From assembly GCF_013085545.1 (NCBI RefSeq), contig NZ_CP039543.1:3875322-3939321 (forward strand): a stretch of 64,000 nucleotides of DNA, in the 5' to 3' direction. The position numbers and the translations under genes were made by a program. Numbering within the stretch: position 1 is the first letter of the stretch; every line of letters begins with the position of its first letter. Of the stretch, positions 1 to 7,928 are shown in pieces. The notes beneath the pieces are model-generated. The model had not been told where the DNA came from and did no database searches. It worked only from the letters and a program-made list of their open reading frames with translations. Source of the stretch: Oceanidesulfovibrio marinus. Its GTDB lineage: Bacteria > Desulfobacterota > Desulfovibrionia > Desulfovibrionales > Desulfovibrionaceae.

Positions 1-791
1 AGAACCTCAACTCCTTCCGCAACGTGCAGCGCGCCATCGAGTACGAGATCATGCGCCAGCAGGACGTGGTGGAAGATGGCGAGGCTGTCATCCAGGAAAC
101 CCGCCTGTACGACGCGGGCAAGAACGTGACCATGTCCATGCGCGGCAAGGAAGAGGCCCACGACTACCGCTACTTCCCGGACCCGGACCTCATCCCGGTC
201 ATGCTGGACGAGGCGTGGATCGAGCGCTGCAAGTCCGAGCTGCCCGAGCTGCCCGAGGCGCGGCGCAACCGCTTCATCGAAGAATACGACCTGCCCGAGC
301 GCGACGCCGACCTGCTGACCTCGGAGCGCGATCTGGCCGACTACTTCGAGGAGGCGGCCAGGCTCTCCGGCGCGCCCAAGAAGGTGGGCAACTGGATGAT
401 GGGCGATTTCCTGCGCGAGCTGCACCAGACCCACGCCGCCGTAACCGACGCGGCTATGCGGCCGGCGCAGCTGGCCGAGCTCGTCTCCCTGGTGGAGGAG
501 GGCGTTATCAGCGGCAAGATCGCCAAGGACATCTTCCCCGATCTCTTCGGCTCCGGCGAAAGCCCCAAGAGCTATGTCGAGGCCAAGGGGCTGGTCCAGA
601 TCTCCGACTCCTCGGCCCTGGAGACCCAAGTGGACGAGGTGCTGGCGGCCAACCCCGACGAGGTGGCGGCCTACAAAGGCGGCAAGACCAAGCTCATGGG
701 CTTCTTCGTGGGCCAGGTTATGCGCGCTACCAAGGGCCAGGCCAACCCGGGCCTCGTTAACCAGATTCTCAAGGACAAGCTGGGCGGCTGA
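1..791 (+). CDS. gatB: Asp/Glu-tRNA(Asn/Gln) amidotransferase subunit B, 3' part
   Basis: The 5' end lies outside the window; the reading frame is open from base 3. GatB is the subunit of the GatCAB complex that binds the misacylated tRNA and activates the side chain of Glu-tRNA(Gln) or Asp-tRNA(Asn) for amidation in the cytoplasm. The visible part covers the end of the catalytic cradle, with the hallmark [11 protein letters not shown] and [15 protein letters not shown] segments, followed by the helical and YqeY-like tail that grips the tRNA elbow (ending [15 protein letters not shown]). About 263 residues are visible of a usual 475-480. The next gene starts 30 bp downstream and may be co-transcribed. 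Identification is firm. Confidence 0.97.
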   Translation, partial: NLNSFRNVQRAIEYEIMRQQDVVEDGEAVIQETRLYDAGKNVTMSMRGKEEAHDYRYFPDPDLIPVMLDEAWIERCKSELPELPEARRNRFIEEYDLPERDADLLTSERDLADYFEEAARLSGAPKKVGNWMMGDFLRELHQTHAAVTDAAMRPAQLAELVSLVEEGVISGKIAKDIFPDLFGSGESPKSYVEAKGLVQISDSSALETQVDEVLAANPDEVAAYKGGKTKLMGFFVGQVMRATKGQANPGLVNQILKDKLGG

Positions 792-821
792 TCCCGGACC
801 CGGACCGCAGCGAGTGCATCC

Positions 822-1217
822 ATGGCTTTCGACATGTTCCATTTCCGGCATGACAAGACAGCCTGTCTGAACGCCGGCCTTGCGCTGGTGCTCATTCTGC
901 TCATCGCAATCCATGTGTTCCATGTGACCGAGCTGACGCCGGTGCTTTTTATCGTGGTCCTCCTGCTCATGATCAAACCCACAGTGCTGCGGCCCTTTGC
1001 CGCGCTCTGGCTGGGGTTCTCCGAGCTCCTGGGCACGGTCATGTCCAAGATCGTCCTGGGCGTCGTCTTTTTTACCGTGGTCACGCCCGTGGCCCTGCTG
1101 CGCGCCGTGCTGGGCAAGGACCCCATGCAGAAGAAAGTCTGGAAGAAAAGCTCAGACTCGGTGTTTCGCGCCGTGCACAAGGCCCTCGGCCCCGACGATC
1201 TGGATACGATGTTTTAA
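822..1217 (+). CDS. SxtJ-like small membrane protein
   Basis: A 131-residue protein with about three hydrophobic segments (roughly residues 15-36, 38-56 and 66-94), then a basic and polar cytosolic-looking tail (KKVWKKSSDSVFR) ending DDLDTMF. Size, topology and position just ahead of a DUF5989 gene and a NodU-type carbamoyltransferase match the SxtJ family, named from the saxitoxin cluster, where sxtI (carbamoyltransferase), sxtJ and sxtK lie together. Its biochemical role is not known; I infer a membrane partner or anchor for the carbamoyltransferase at 1627. The ATG at 822 was chosen because the hydrophobic domain follows directly and no longer in-frame start is better. The gene lies 30 bp after gatB and is separated from the next small gene by a split R1 repeat. 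Confidence 0.72.
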   Translation: MAFDMFHFRHDKTACLNAGLALVLILLIAIHVFHVTELTPVLFIVVLLLMIKPTVLRPFAALWLGFSELLGTVMSKIVLGVVFFTVVTPVALLRAVLGKDPMQKKVWKKSSDSVFRAVHKALGPDDLDTMF

Positions 1218-1229
1218 ATGGTTTTTTCT

Positions 1230-1441
1230 GGGGCGCTGCCCCAGGCCCCGCCAGGGACTGATGTCCCTGGACCCTGGGCTGGCCGTCGTCTTGTCCGCTA
1301 CGCGTCCAGGACGCCGGCCTTATTATAGATCTGAATTCACTGGGGCGCAGGAATTCGCGGGACGCGAAGCGAGACGCGGATACCTGTCAGAAAGGGGTCA
1401 AGGGGCCGGTGGCCCCTTGCGGGGTACGGGGCGGAGCCCCG
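1230..1441. repeat. Repeat family R1, copy a (split copy)
   Basis: Starts 12 bp after the sxtJ-like stop codon. The first half holds GGGGCGCTGCCCC (1230-1242) and CCAGGGACTGATGTCCCTGG (1251-1270). The second half holds AGGGGCCGGTGGCCCCT (1401-1417) and GGGGCGGAGCCCC (1428-1440). These are the opening and closing hairpins of the R1 element, but about 120 bp of unrelated sequence separates them. Other R1 copies are contiguous over about 115 bp. The closing hairpin ends about 25 bp before the DUF5989 start codon. Confidence 0.75.
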
Positions 1442-1464
1442 TCCTCAACAAGGAGTAGCGTGAA

Positions 1465-1614
1465 ATGGATTTCCTCAAGGATCTGTGGCAGTTCATGCGG
1501 CAGCGCAAGAAGTTCTGGCTGCTCCCGCTCATCATGGTGCTATTGCTGTTCGGCGTGCTCATTGTGCTCACGTCAGGCTCTGCCGTGGCGCCGTTTATCT
1601 ATACGATTTTCTAG
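1465..1614 (+). CDS. DUF5989 (SxtK-like) single-span membrane protein
   Basis: A 49-residue protein beginning MDFLKDLWQFMRQRKKFWLLP, then one hydrophobic span (about residues 18-36) and a short tail ending APFIYTIF. The amphipathic basic start with the RQRKKFWLLP motif followed by one membrane helix is typical of DUF5989, a family usually found beside carbamoyltransferases and including SxtK of saxitoxin clusters. An AAGGAG ribosome site lies about 10 bases before the ATG. The stop codon is 12 bases before the carbamoyltransferase start, so translation is probably coupled. Function is unknown; the pairing suggests a membrane accessory. It is too short for most automatic gene finders. Confidence 0.82.
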   Translation: MDFLKDLWQFMRQRKKFWLLPLIMVLLLFGVLIVLTSGSAVAPFIYTIF

Positions 1615-1626
1615 AGCAGGGCAGCG

Positions 1627-3489
1627 ATGGCCGACGCCATTCTGGGCATATCCGCCTTTTACCACGACTCGGCCGCGGCGCTGCTGCTGGACGGCGAGAT
1701 CATCGCGGCGGCGCACGAGGAGCGCTTCACGCGCAAGAAGCACGACGAGCGGTTCCCGCGCCACGCCGTGAAGTATGTCATGGCCGAGGCCGGCCTGACC
1801 CCCGGCGATCTGAAGGCTGTGGCTTTCTACGACAAGCCGTACCTCAAGTTCGAGCGCCTGCTGGAGACGTACCACGCCTATGCGCCCAAGGGGTTGACGA
1901 GCTTTTTGTCCTCCATGCCCGTGTGGATCAAGGAAAAGCTCTTCATGAAGAAGATGCTGCGCGAGGAGCTGGCGGACATCGGGCCGGGCAGCGCGCCGTT
2001 TCTGTTTCCGGAGCATCACCTCTCCCACGTGGCCAGCGCGTTTTACCCCTCGCCGTTTGAGGACGCGGCCGTGCTTACTGTGGACGGCGTGGGCGAGTGG
2101 GCCACCACCACCATCGCCACGGGCCGCGGCAAAAACATCACCATCGAAAAGCAGCTCGACTTCCCACACTCGCTGGGCCTCTTGTACTCCGCGTTCACGT
2201 ACTACACGGGCTTCAAGGTCAACTCCGGCGAGTACAAGCTGATGGGCCTCGCACCCTACGGCAACCCGGAGTCCGAACGCACGCAGCGCTGGCGGCAGCT
2301 CATCCTGGACGAGCTCATCGACCTCCGGCCGGACGGCTCCATGCTGCTGAACATGCGCTACTTCGACTTTGCCACCGGCCTGACCATGTGCTGCGACAGA
2401 AGCTGGGAAAAGCTCTTCGGCGTGCCCAGAAGGCAACCGGAAAGCGAGATCTCCCAGGAGTACATGGATATGGCCCTGGCCATCCAGCAGGTCACCGAGG
2501 AGGTCATGGACCGCCTCGCCAGGACCGCGCGCGAGCTCACCGGCAGCGCCAACCTGGTCATGGCCGGCGGCGTGGCCCTCAACTGCGTGGCCAACGGCAA
2601 GCTCATCCGCGAGAAGATATTCGACAACGTCTGGGTGCAGCCGGCTGCCGGCGATGCCGGCGGCGCTCTGGGCGCGGCCCTGGCTGCCTGGCACATCGCG
2701 TTTGGTGCGGAAAGAAAGACCCCGGAGCAGCCCGACTTCATGCAGGGCTCCTACCTGGGGCCCATCTACGGCGAAGGGTATGTGCTGCGCACCTTGCGCA
2801 AGCACTCGGCCCCGGCGACCAAGTATAATGACTTTTCCGAGCTGTGCGCTGTGGTGGCACAGAAGATCGCCGACGGCGCCGCTGTGGGCTGGTACCGCGG
2901 CCGCATGGAGTGGGGACCCCGCGCCCTGGGCAACCGCTCCATCCTGGGCGATCCCCGCGACCCGGATACGCAGAAGAAGCTCAACCTCAAGATCAAGTAT
3001 CGCGAAGGGTTCCGGCCGTTCGCGCCCTCGGTGCTGGCCGAGCACGCCGATGACTGGTTCGAGCTGGATGGCGTGCCCTCGCCGTACATGCTCGTGGTCG
3101 CGCCCGTGGCCGAGCCGCATCGCAAACCCTTACCCGAAAACTACAACGAGCTGTCGCTCTACGAGCGCCTCTACATCCAGCGCTCCGACATCCCGGCCGT
3201 GACCCACGTGGACTACTCCGCGCGCATTCAGACCGTGCACAAGGAGACGAATCCCGAGTACTACGCGCTCATCAGCGCCTTCCACGAGTTGACGGGCTGC
3301 CCCCTGGTGGTCAATACCTCGTTCAACGTGCGCGGCGAACCCATCGTCTGTACGCCGGAAGACGCCTACCGCTGCTTCATGCGCACGGAGATGGACTGCC
3401 TCGTGCTCGGCAGCTACCTGCTGGACAAAACCGCCCAACCCGAATGGCGGGAAAGCGGCGACTGGCGCGACGAGTACGAGCTCGATTAG
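1627..3489 (+). CDS. Carbamoyltransferase, NodU/CmcH/SxtI family
   Basis: A 620-residue enzyme of the NodU/CmcH family, which transfers a carbamoyl group from carbamoyl phosphate through carbamoyl-AMP to a hydroxyl or similar group of a small molecule or sugar. The N-terminal ASKHA/Kae1-like domain starts ILGISAFYHDSAAALL and carries HEERFTRKKHDERFP, SGEYKLMGLAPYGNP and MAGGVALNCVANGKL. The C-terminal carbamoyl-phosphate-handling domain (from about residue 415) has WGPRALGNRSIL, KYREGFRPFAPSVL and NTSFNVRGEPIVCTPEDA. Length and all main motifs are intact. Two small membrane proteins precede it (SxtJ-like and SxtK-like). No polyketide, peptide or sugar biosynthesis genes are in view, so the substrate cannot be inferred. 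It is flanked on both sides by unusual split copies of repeat R1. Confidence 0.93.
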   Translation: MADAILGISAFYHDSAAALLLDGEIIAAAHEERFTRKKHDERFPRHAVKYVMAEAGLTPGDLKAVAFYDKPYLKFERLLETYHAYAPKGLTSFLSSMPVWIKEKLFMKKMLREELADIGPGSAPFLFPEHHLSHVASAFYPSPFEDAAVLTVDGVGEWATTTIATGRGKNITIEKQLDFPHSLGLLYSAFTYYTGFKVNSGEYKLMGLAPYGNPESERTQRWRQLILDELIDLRPDGSMLLNMRYFDFATGLTMCCDRSWEKLFGVPRRQPESEISQEYMDMALAIQQVTEEVMDRLARTARELTGSANLVMAGGVALNCVANGKLIREKIFDNVWVQPAAGDAGGALGAALAAWHIAFGAERKTPEQPDFMQGSYLGPIYGEGYVLRTLRKHSAPATKYNDFSELCAVVAQKIADGAAVGWYRGRMEWGPRALGNRSILGDPRDPDTQKKLNLKIKYREGFRPFAPSVLAEHADDWFELDGVPSPYMLVVAPVAEPHRKPLPENYNELSLYERLYIQRSDIPAVTHVDYSARIQTVHKETNPEYYALISAFHELTGCPLVVNTSFNVRGEPIVCTPEDAYRCFMRTEMDCLVLGSYLLDKTAQPEWRESGDWRDEYELD

Positions 3490-3503
3490 TTATTGAAAGA
3501 ATC

Positions 3504-3803
3504 CGGGGCGCTGCCCCGGCCCCCGCAAGGGAGCACGGCTCCCTTGACCTTGATTGGGGCGGATTCTCTTCCGCCTACCCCACAAGCTCATCCGCAAATA
3601 GGGGCGCAGGCCCACAGGATGAGCACAGGGATATACTTGATCCGTTGTCACAGGAATGTGCGGCGGCTCATGTAGCCTCTGGCATTTCGCACCGGGCGTA
3701 GCCCGGTCCGGCAGCCGGGATTTCGCGCACCGCGCGGAACACCGGCCGAGTAACGGGTCCAGGGAGCAGTACTCCCTGGCGGGGCGTGGGGCGGAGCCCC
3801 ACA
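3504..3803. repeat. Repeat family R1, copy b (split copy) and intergenic region
   Basis: Begins 14 bp after the carbamoyltransferase stop. The first half contains GGGGCGCTGCCCC (3504-3516) and AAGGGAGCACGGCTCCCTT (3527-3545). The second half, about 205 bp on, contains GGGTCC-AGGGAG...CTCCCT (3755-3777) and TGGGGCGGAGCCCCA (about 3788-3802). The DNA between (3551-3754) has no credible ORF; it has a hairpin-like stretch ACCGGGCGTAGCCCGGT near 3692. As with copy a, an R1 element seems to be interrupted or expanded between its second and fourth hairpins. Confidence 0.7.
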
Positions 3804-3835
3804 CCAACATGCACCACCAAACACCACGCGAGACC

Positions 3836-4894
3836 ATGACTGACCACATCCAGTACGACGACGCGGCCAAGGCCCTGAAGCTGCTCGACCAGCGACTTTT
3901 GCCCTGCACCGAGGAGACCTTCGTGTGCCGCACCACCGAGGACATCGTGTACGCCCTGCAGACCATGGTCGTGCGCGGCGCACCGGCCATCGGCGTGACG
4001 GCGGCGTACGGGTGCCACCTCGCGGCCCTGGAGATTCTGGCCGAGACCGGCGGCGAGGGTGACTGGAAGACCAAACTTCTGGAGAAGCTGGAGATCATTG
4101 CCGAGGCCCGGCCCACGGCCGTGAACCTGCGCTGGGCCGTTGTCCGCGCCAAGGACGCCTGGGACGCCCGGGGCGACGTCTCCCTGCCCGACCTGGCCGC
4201 GGCCTGGCTGGAGCTGGCCCGGACCATCCAGCAGGACGACATCGAGAGCTGCATGGCCATCGGCCGATTCGGCGGCGTGCTCTTCAACGACGGCGATACG
4301 ATCATGACCCACTGCAACGCTGGTGCCCTGGCCACGGCCGGCTACGGCACGGCCCTCGGTGTCATCCGCGGGGCCATCGACCAGGGCAAGCACGTCCAGG
4401 TCATCGCCAATGAGACCCGGCCCTTCCTGCAGGGCGCGCGGCTCACGGCCTACGAGCTGCACAAGGACAACATTCCGGTGACCATTGCCTGCGACAACGC
4501 CTGCGCCCTGCTCATGAAGAAGGGCATGGTCCAGGGCGTGGTGGTTGGCGCCGACCGCATTACGGCCAACGGCGATGCCGTAAATAAGATTGGTACCTAT
4601 GGCGTGGCTGTGCTCGCCAAGCAGCACGGCATCCCGTTCTATGTGGCCGCGCCGCTTTCCACCATTGACCGCGACACCCCCACGGGCGACGACGTGCCCA
4701 TCGAAGACCGTACCCCCCGCGAGGTTACCCACGTGGGCGACGTGCAGATCTGCCCCACGGACGTGCCGGTCTACAACTTCGCCTTCGACCCCACGCCCAA
4801 CGAGCTCATCACCGCCATCGTCACCGAACGCGGCGTGCTCCGAGCCCCGTATACCGAGTCCATCAATAAAGCCTTTGACGAAGCGGGGCTGTAG
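3836..4894 (+). CDS. mtnA: S-methyl-5-thioribose-1-phosphate isomerase
   Basis: A 352-residue member of the eIF2B-alpha/beta/delta-like family. It isomerises methylthioribose-1-phosphate to methylthioribulose-1-phosphate in the methionine salvage pathway. Diagnostic segments are [16 protein letters not shown] near the N terminus, [20 protein letters not shown] (with the catalytic Cys), [17 protein letters not shown], and [19 protein letters not shown] (with the catalytic Asp). The ATG at 3836 gives the usual family start; an in-frame ATG at 3809 would add nine residues. The frame stays open further upstream through the R1 repeat, but that DNA is repeat rather than gene. Other methionine-salvage genes are not in the window. 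An R1 repeat follows 29 bp after the stop. Confidence 0.95.
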   Translation: MTDHIQYDDAAKALKLLDQRLLPCTEETFVCRTTEDIVYALQTMVVRGAPAIGVTAAYGCHLAALEILAETGGEGDWKTKLLEKLEIIAEARPTAVNLRWAVVRAKDAWDARGDVSLPDLAAAWLELARTIQQDDIESCMAIGRFGGVLFNDGDTIMTHCNAGALATAGYGTALGVIRGAIDQGKHVQVIANETRPFLQGARLTAYELHKDNIPVTIACDNACALLMKKGMVQGVVVGADRITANGDAVNKIGTYGVAVLAKQHGIPFYVAAPLSTIDRDTPTGDDVPIEDRTPREVTHVGDVQICPTDVPVYNFAFDPTPNELITAIVTERGVLRAPYTESINKAFDEAGL

Positions 4895-4923
4895 CTGATA
4901 GCTCCACCACGCTGGCGAAGTCC

Positions 4924-5037
4924 GGGGGACTCTATCCCCCGGCCCCCTGCCGTGGATCACTGGTCCCCGGACCCCAATATATCAGGGTCCAGGGAACCAA
5001 GTTCCCTGGCGGGAGCGCGAGGGCAGCGCCCTCGCAT
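4924..5037. repeat. Repeat family R1, copy c
   Basis: A contiguous copy between mtnA and der. In order: GGGGGACTCTATCCCCC (4924-4940), an imperfect hairpin around ATCACTGGT, GGACCC paired with GGGTCC (about 4969-4990), AGGGAACCAAGTTCCCT (4991-5007) and GAGGGCAGCGCCCTC (5019-5033). The spacing matches copies d and e, which have compensated base changes in the stems, so the hairpins rather than the primary sequence seem to be conserved. Confidence 0.85.
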
Positions 5038-5114
5038 TACTCAATAATTCAATCCGACGCCGTCCCTCTGACAGGACAGACAGGGGGGCGGCGTTTGTGA
5101 TATATGGATATCCC

Positions 5115-6560
5115 ATGCAAACGCTTCCACTTGTAGCGCTCATCGGCCGGCCCAACGTGGGCAAGTCCACCATGTTCAACCGCATGGTCGGCCGCAACCG
5201 CGCCATCACGCACGACAGGCCCGGCGTCACCCGCGACCGCATGTACGGCGAGGTGCGCCGCAAGGGCGAACGGGACTTCGGTCTCGTGGACACGGGCGGC
5301 TTTGCCCTGGACGACGCCGGCGAGTCCGTGCGCTGGGACGCCAAGGGTCCGGAGGGGCTCAAGGGGTTCGAGGCCGAGGTCTATGAGCAGGCGCGCATCG
5401 CCCTGGACGAGGCCGACGTGCTGGTGCTGGTGGTGGACGGCCGCGAGGGCATGTCCCCGCTGGACGCCCGCCTGGCCGACCATCTGCGCGGCTCGGGCAA
5501 GCCCGTGCTGCTGGCCGTGAACAAGGTGGACGGCGAGGAACGGGAGAGTGAGCTGACGGCCGAGTTCTACGCCCTGGGGCTGGAGCCCATCGCGGTGTCC
5601 GCGGCCCACGGCATGAACATGAACGGCCTGCTGGACGCCATCCGCGAGAGGCTGCCCGAGGAGAAGGAAGCAGGGGAGGAGGGTGAGGAGCCCGGCGTGC
5701 GCACGGGCCTGCGCATCGCCATGCTCGGCCGGCCCAATGCGGGCAAGTCCTCGCTGGTCAACCGCTTTGTGGGCGGGGACCGCATGATCGTAAGCGAGCT
5801 GGCCGGCACCACCCGCGACAGCGTGGACGTGGTGGCGGACATCCCCATCGGCCATCGCAAGAGAAAGCGCGGCAAGCCCGTGGCCCAGCCCGGCGAGCCC
5901 GAGGAGCTGTGGCGCTTCACCTTTGTGGATACGGCCGGCGTGCGCCGGCGCACCAAGATCACGGACGAGGTGGAGCAGTTCACGGTGCAGGCCGCGCTCA
6001 AGTCGGCGCGCAAGGCAGACGTGGCCGTGCTGGTCATCGACGCCCTGGGCGGCGTGGCCCAGCAGGACAAGAAGCTCATCTCGTACCTGGACCGCGAGAA
6101 GATCGCCTTCCTGGTCTTCCTTAACAAGATGGACATGGTGGAGCCGGCCGCGCGCAAGAAGGTGGTACAGGACCTGGAGTCGGCGCTGTCCATCTGCCCC
6201 CATGTGCCCAAGATCAACGGCTCGGCCCTCACCGGTTACAATGTGGACGAGATACTGACCATGGCGCGCAGCATCCACGAGGAGGCCGGCACCCGCATCT
6301 CCACCGGCGTGCTCAACCGCGCCATGAGCGAGGCCCTGAGTCGCCACCAGGCCCCGGTGGTCAAGCGCCGCCGCGCCAAGTTCTACTACATGACCCAGAC
6401 CGACGTGCACCCGGCGACGTTCGTCTTTTTCGTCAATGATCCCGAACGTGTGAAGGACTCCTACGCCAAGTACCTGGAGAACCAGCTACGCAAGCTCCTG
6501 GGCCTGCCGCATGCGCCCCTCAAGGTGCTTTTCCGACCCAGCCATGGCGGGAAAGAATAA
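5115..6560 (+). CDS. der: Ribosome biogenesis GTPase Der (EngA)
   Basis: A 481-residue tandem GTPase needed for maturation of the 50S subunit. The first G domain starts at once with [14 protein letters not shown] (P-loop), DRPGVTRDR (G2), DTGGF (G3) and NKVD (G4). The second G domain, from about residue 200, has [34 protein letters not shown] and NKMD. The C-terminal KH-like domain ends [18 protein letters not shown] basic and proline-containing insert ([20 protein letters not shown]) sits between G2 and G3 of the second domain and lengthens it slightly. I chose the ATG at 5115; a GTG at 5097 is in frame but adds residues not seen in the family. The downstream 110 bp carries the ilvE promoter candidate. 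Confidence 0.97.
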   Translation: MQTLPLVALIGRPNVGKSTMFNRMVGRNRAITHDRPGVTRDRMYGEVRRKGERDFGLVDTGGFALDDAGESVRWDAKGPEGLKGFEAEVYEQARIALDEADVLVLVVDGREGMSPLDARLADHLRGSGKPVLLAVNKVDGEERESELTAEFYALGLEPIAVSAAHGMNMNGLLDAIRERLPEEKEAGEEGEEPGVRTGLRIAMLGRPNAGKSSLVNRFVGGDRMIVSELAGTTRDSVDVVADIPIGHRKRKRGKPVAQPGEPEELWRFTFVDTAGVRRRTKITDEVEQFTVQAALKSARKADVAVLVIDALGGVAQQDKKLISYLDREKIAFLVFLNKMDMVEPAARKKVVQDLESALSICPHVPKINGSALTGYNVDEILTMARSIHEEAGTRISTGVLNRAMSEALSRHQAPVVKRRRAKFYYMTQTDVHPATFVFFVNDPERVKDSYAKYLENQLRKLLGLPHAPLKVLFRPSHGGKE

Positions 6561-6604
6561 CACGGCGAAATATTGGGAGAAGCAGCGGAAAACACGCGTC
6601 GTCC

Positions 6605-6633
6605 TTGACGCGGTGCACGCTCTCTCGTAATCT
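6605..6633 (+). promoter_or_regulatory. Candidate sigma-70 promoter for ilvE
   Basis: TTGACG (6605-6610), a 17-bp spacer, then TAATCT (6628-6633), about 38 bp before the ilvE start codon. The -35 box is strong and the -10 box is only a half match. It is the best promoter-like pair in the der-ilvE gap. Confidence 0.35.
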
Positions 6634-6670
6634 GCTTCGCCTACCTAAAAAATACCTTCAGGGGGTCATG

Positions 6671-7591
6671 ATGGTCCAGAAAATGGATTCCATATGGTTC
6701 GACGGCAAGCTTGTTCCCTGGGACGAGGCGAATGTCCACGTTCTCACCCACACGCTGCACTACGGCGTGGGCGTTTTCGAGGGCATCCGCGCCTACAGGC
6801 TCAAGGACGGCGGCTCTTCGGTTTTCCGGCTCAAGGAGCACGTGGAGCGGTTCTTCCACTCTGCGCACATCGTGGAGATGGAGATTCCCTTCACGGAGGA
6901 AGAGATTGTCGACGCCATTGTGGAGACTCTGAAGGCGAACAAGATGCCGGAGGGCTACATCCGGCCCCTGTCCTTTGTGGGTGCCGGCGCCATGGGCGTG
7001 CATCCCGGCTCCAACCCCATTCAGACCATCATCGCCACGTGGCCCTGGGGCGCCTACCTGGGCGAGGAAGCCCTGGAGAACGGCATCCGCGTGAAGACCT
7101 CCACCTTCAGCCGTCATCACGTGAACGCGATGATGACCAAGGGCAAGGTCTGCGGCAACTACGTGAACTCCGTGCTGGCAAAGCGCGAGGCCGTGGCCGA
7201 CGGCTATGACGAGGCCATGATGCTGGATACGGCGGGTTTCGTTTCCGAGGCCACCGGCGAGAACATCTTCATCGTGCGCAAGGGCGTCATCAAGACCACG
7301 CCGCTCACCTCCATCCTGGACGGCATCACCCGCGCCAGCCTGATGGAGCTGGCCGAGGACCTGGGCTACAAGGTGGTGGAGCAGCAGTTCACCCGCGACG
7401 AGGTCTACACCGCGGACGAGGCCTTCTTCTGCGGCACGGCGGCCGAGCTGACCCCGATCCGCGAGCTGGACCGCCGGGCCATCGGCAAGGGCGGCTTCAA
7501 AGTGGCCAAGCACCTGCAGGGCGAGTTCTTCAAGGTCGTTGCCGGCGAGAACCCCAAGTATGAGCACTGGCTGCACCGCTACGCGGTCTAG
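6671..7591 (+). CDS. ilvE: Branched-chain amino acid aminotransferase
   Basis: A 306-residue class IV PLP-dependent aminotransferase. It interconverts Leu, Ile and Val with their 2-oxo acids using glutamate, the last step of branched-chain amino acid synthesis. Characteristic pieces are [33 protein letters not shown], the lysine-bearing segment [19 protein letters not shown] (the Lys forms the Schiff base in this family), [13 protein letters not shown] and [12 protein letters not shown]. Of the tandem ATG codons at 6668 and 6671, the second has better spacing from the AGGGGG ribosome site. Length is normal (about 306). A long R2 palindrome begins 3 bp after the stop codon, followed by a clear hairpin terminator. 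Confidence 0.96.
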   Translation: MVQKMDSIWFDGKLVPWDEANVHVLTHTLHYGVGVFEGIRAYRLKDGGSSVFRLKEHVERFFHSAHIVEMEIPFTEEEIVDAIVETLKANKMPEGYIRPLSFVGAGAMGVHPGSNPIQTIIATWPWGAYLGEEALENGIRVKTSTFSRHHVNAMMTKGKVCGNYVNSVLAKREAVADGYDEAMMLDTAGFVSEATGENIFIVRKGVIKTTPLTSILDGITRASLMELAEDLGYKVVEQQFTRDEVYTADEAFFCGTAAELTPIRELDRRAIGKGGFKVAKHLQGEFFKVVAGENPKYEHWLHRYAV

Positions 7592-7594
7592 CAG

Positions 7595-7718
7595 CAGGCT
7601 GTTGAAAATCTCCCGCTGGCTGCGTTGCTGCAAAAAGTTCAACCCTTCGCGTATGCTGTATACGCGTCAGCCTTGAACTTTCCTTGCGCCTTGCCAGCGT
7701 GATTTTTGAACAGCCTGC
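7595..7718. repeat. Repeat family R2, copy a (long palindrome)
   Basis: Begins 3 bp after the ilvE stop. The ends are inverted repeats: CAGGCTGTTGAAAA (7595-7608) and TTTTTGAACAGCCTG (7703-7717). Inside are further complementary blocks, GCTGGCTGCGTTGC against GCGCCTTGCCAGC and AAAGTTCAACC against CTTGAACTTT, around a short centre with GTATGCTGTATAC. There is no ORF. Copies at 49511 (reverse orientation) and 59742 share the same plan. Confidence 0.85.
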
Positions 7719-7770
7719 CGTGAGAGGACTTTTCAACAGCAGTCTCGTTCTCTACGAAAGAATAAGTTTC

Positions 7771-7811
7771 GAAGCCCGGTTCGCCCGAAAAAGGCAGGTC
7801 GGGCTTCTTTT
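7771..7811 (+). terminator. Rho-independent terminator after ilvE
   Basis: GAAGCCCG (7771-7778) pairs perfectly with CGGGCTTC (7800-7807) and is followed by TTTT. It lies 180 bp after ilvE and beyond repeat R2a. The remaining DNA up to the dnaX start (7812-7928) is AT-richer and probably holds the dnaX promoter, but I see no well-matched -35/-10 pair. Confidence 0.75.
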
Positions 7812-7928
7812 GCGCACAGGGTGCCGCAACGTCTCACAACTGTTAGTTAAAAGCTTGATTGATTAAACCATTTCAACCCGTTAAACTGGTTCTTTCCATT
7901 TGACCTGATTCGCGCTACCCAGGTGCTC

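Noticed and set aside
5049-6410. 453-codon minus-strand frame opposite der
   Set aside because: Shadow of Der; both G domains are intact on the plus strand.
7812-7928. Possible SRP RNA gene upstream of dnaX, as in some bacteria
   Set aside because: The conserved GGAAGG/GCAGCC apical loop region of SRP RNA is not present.
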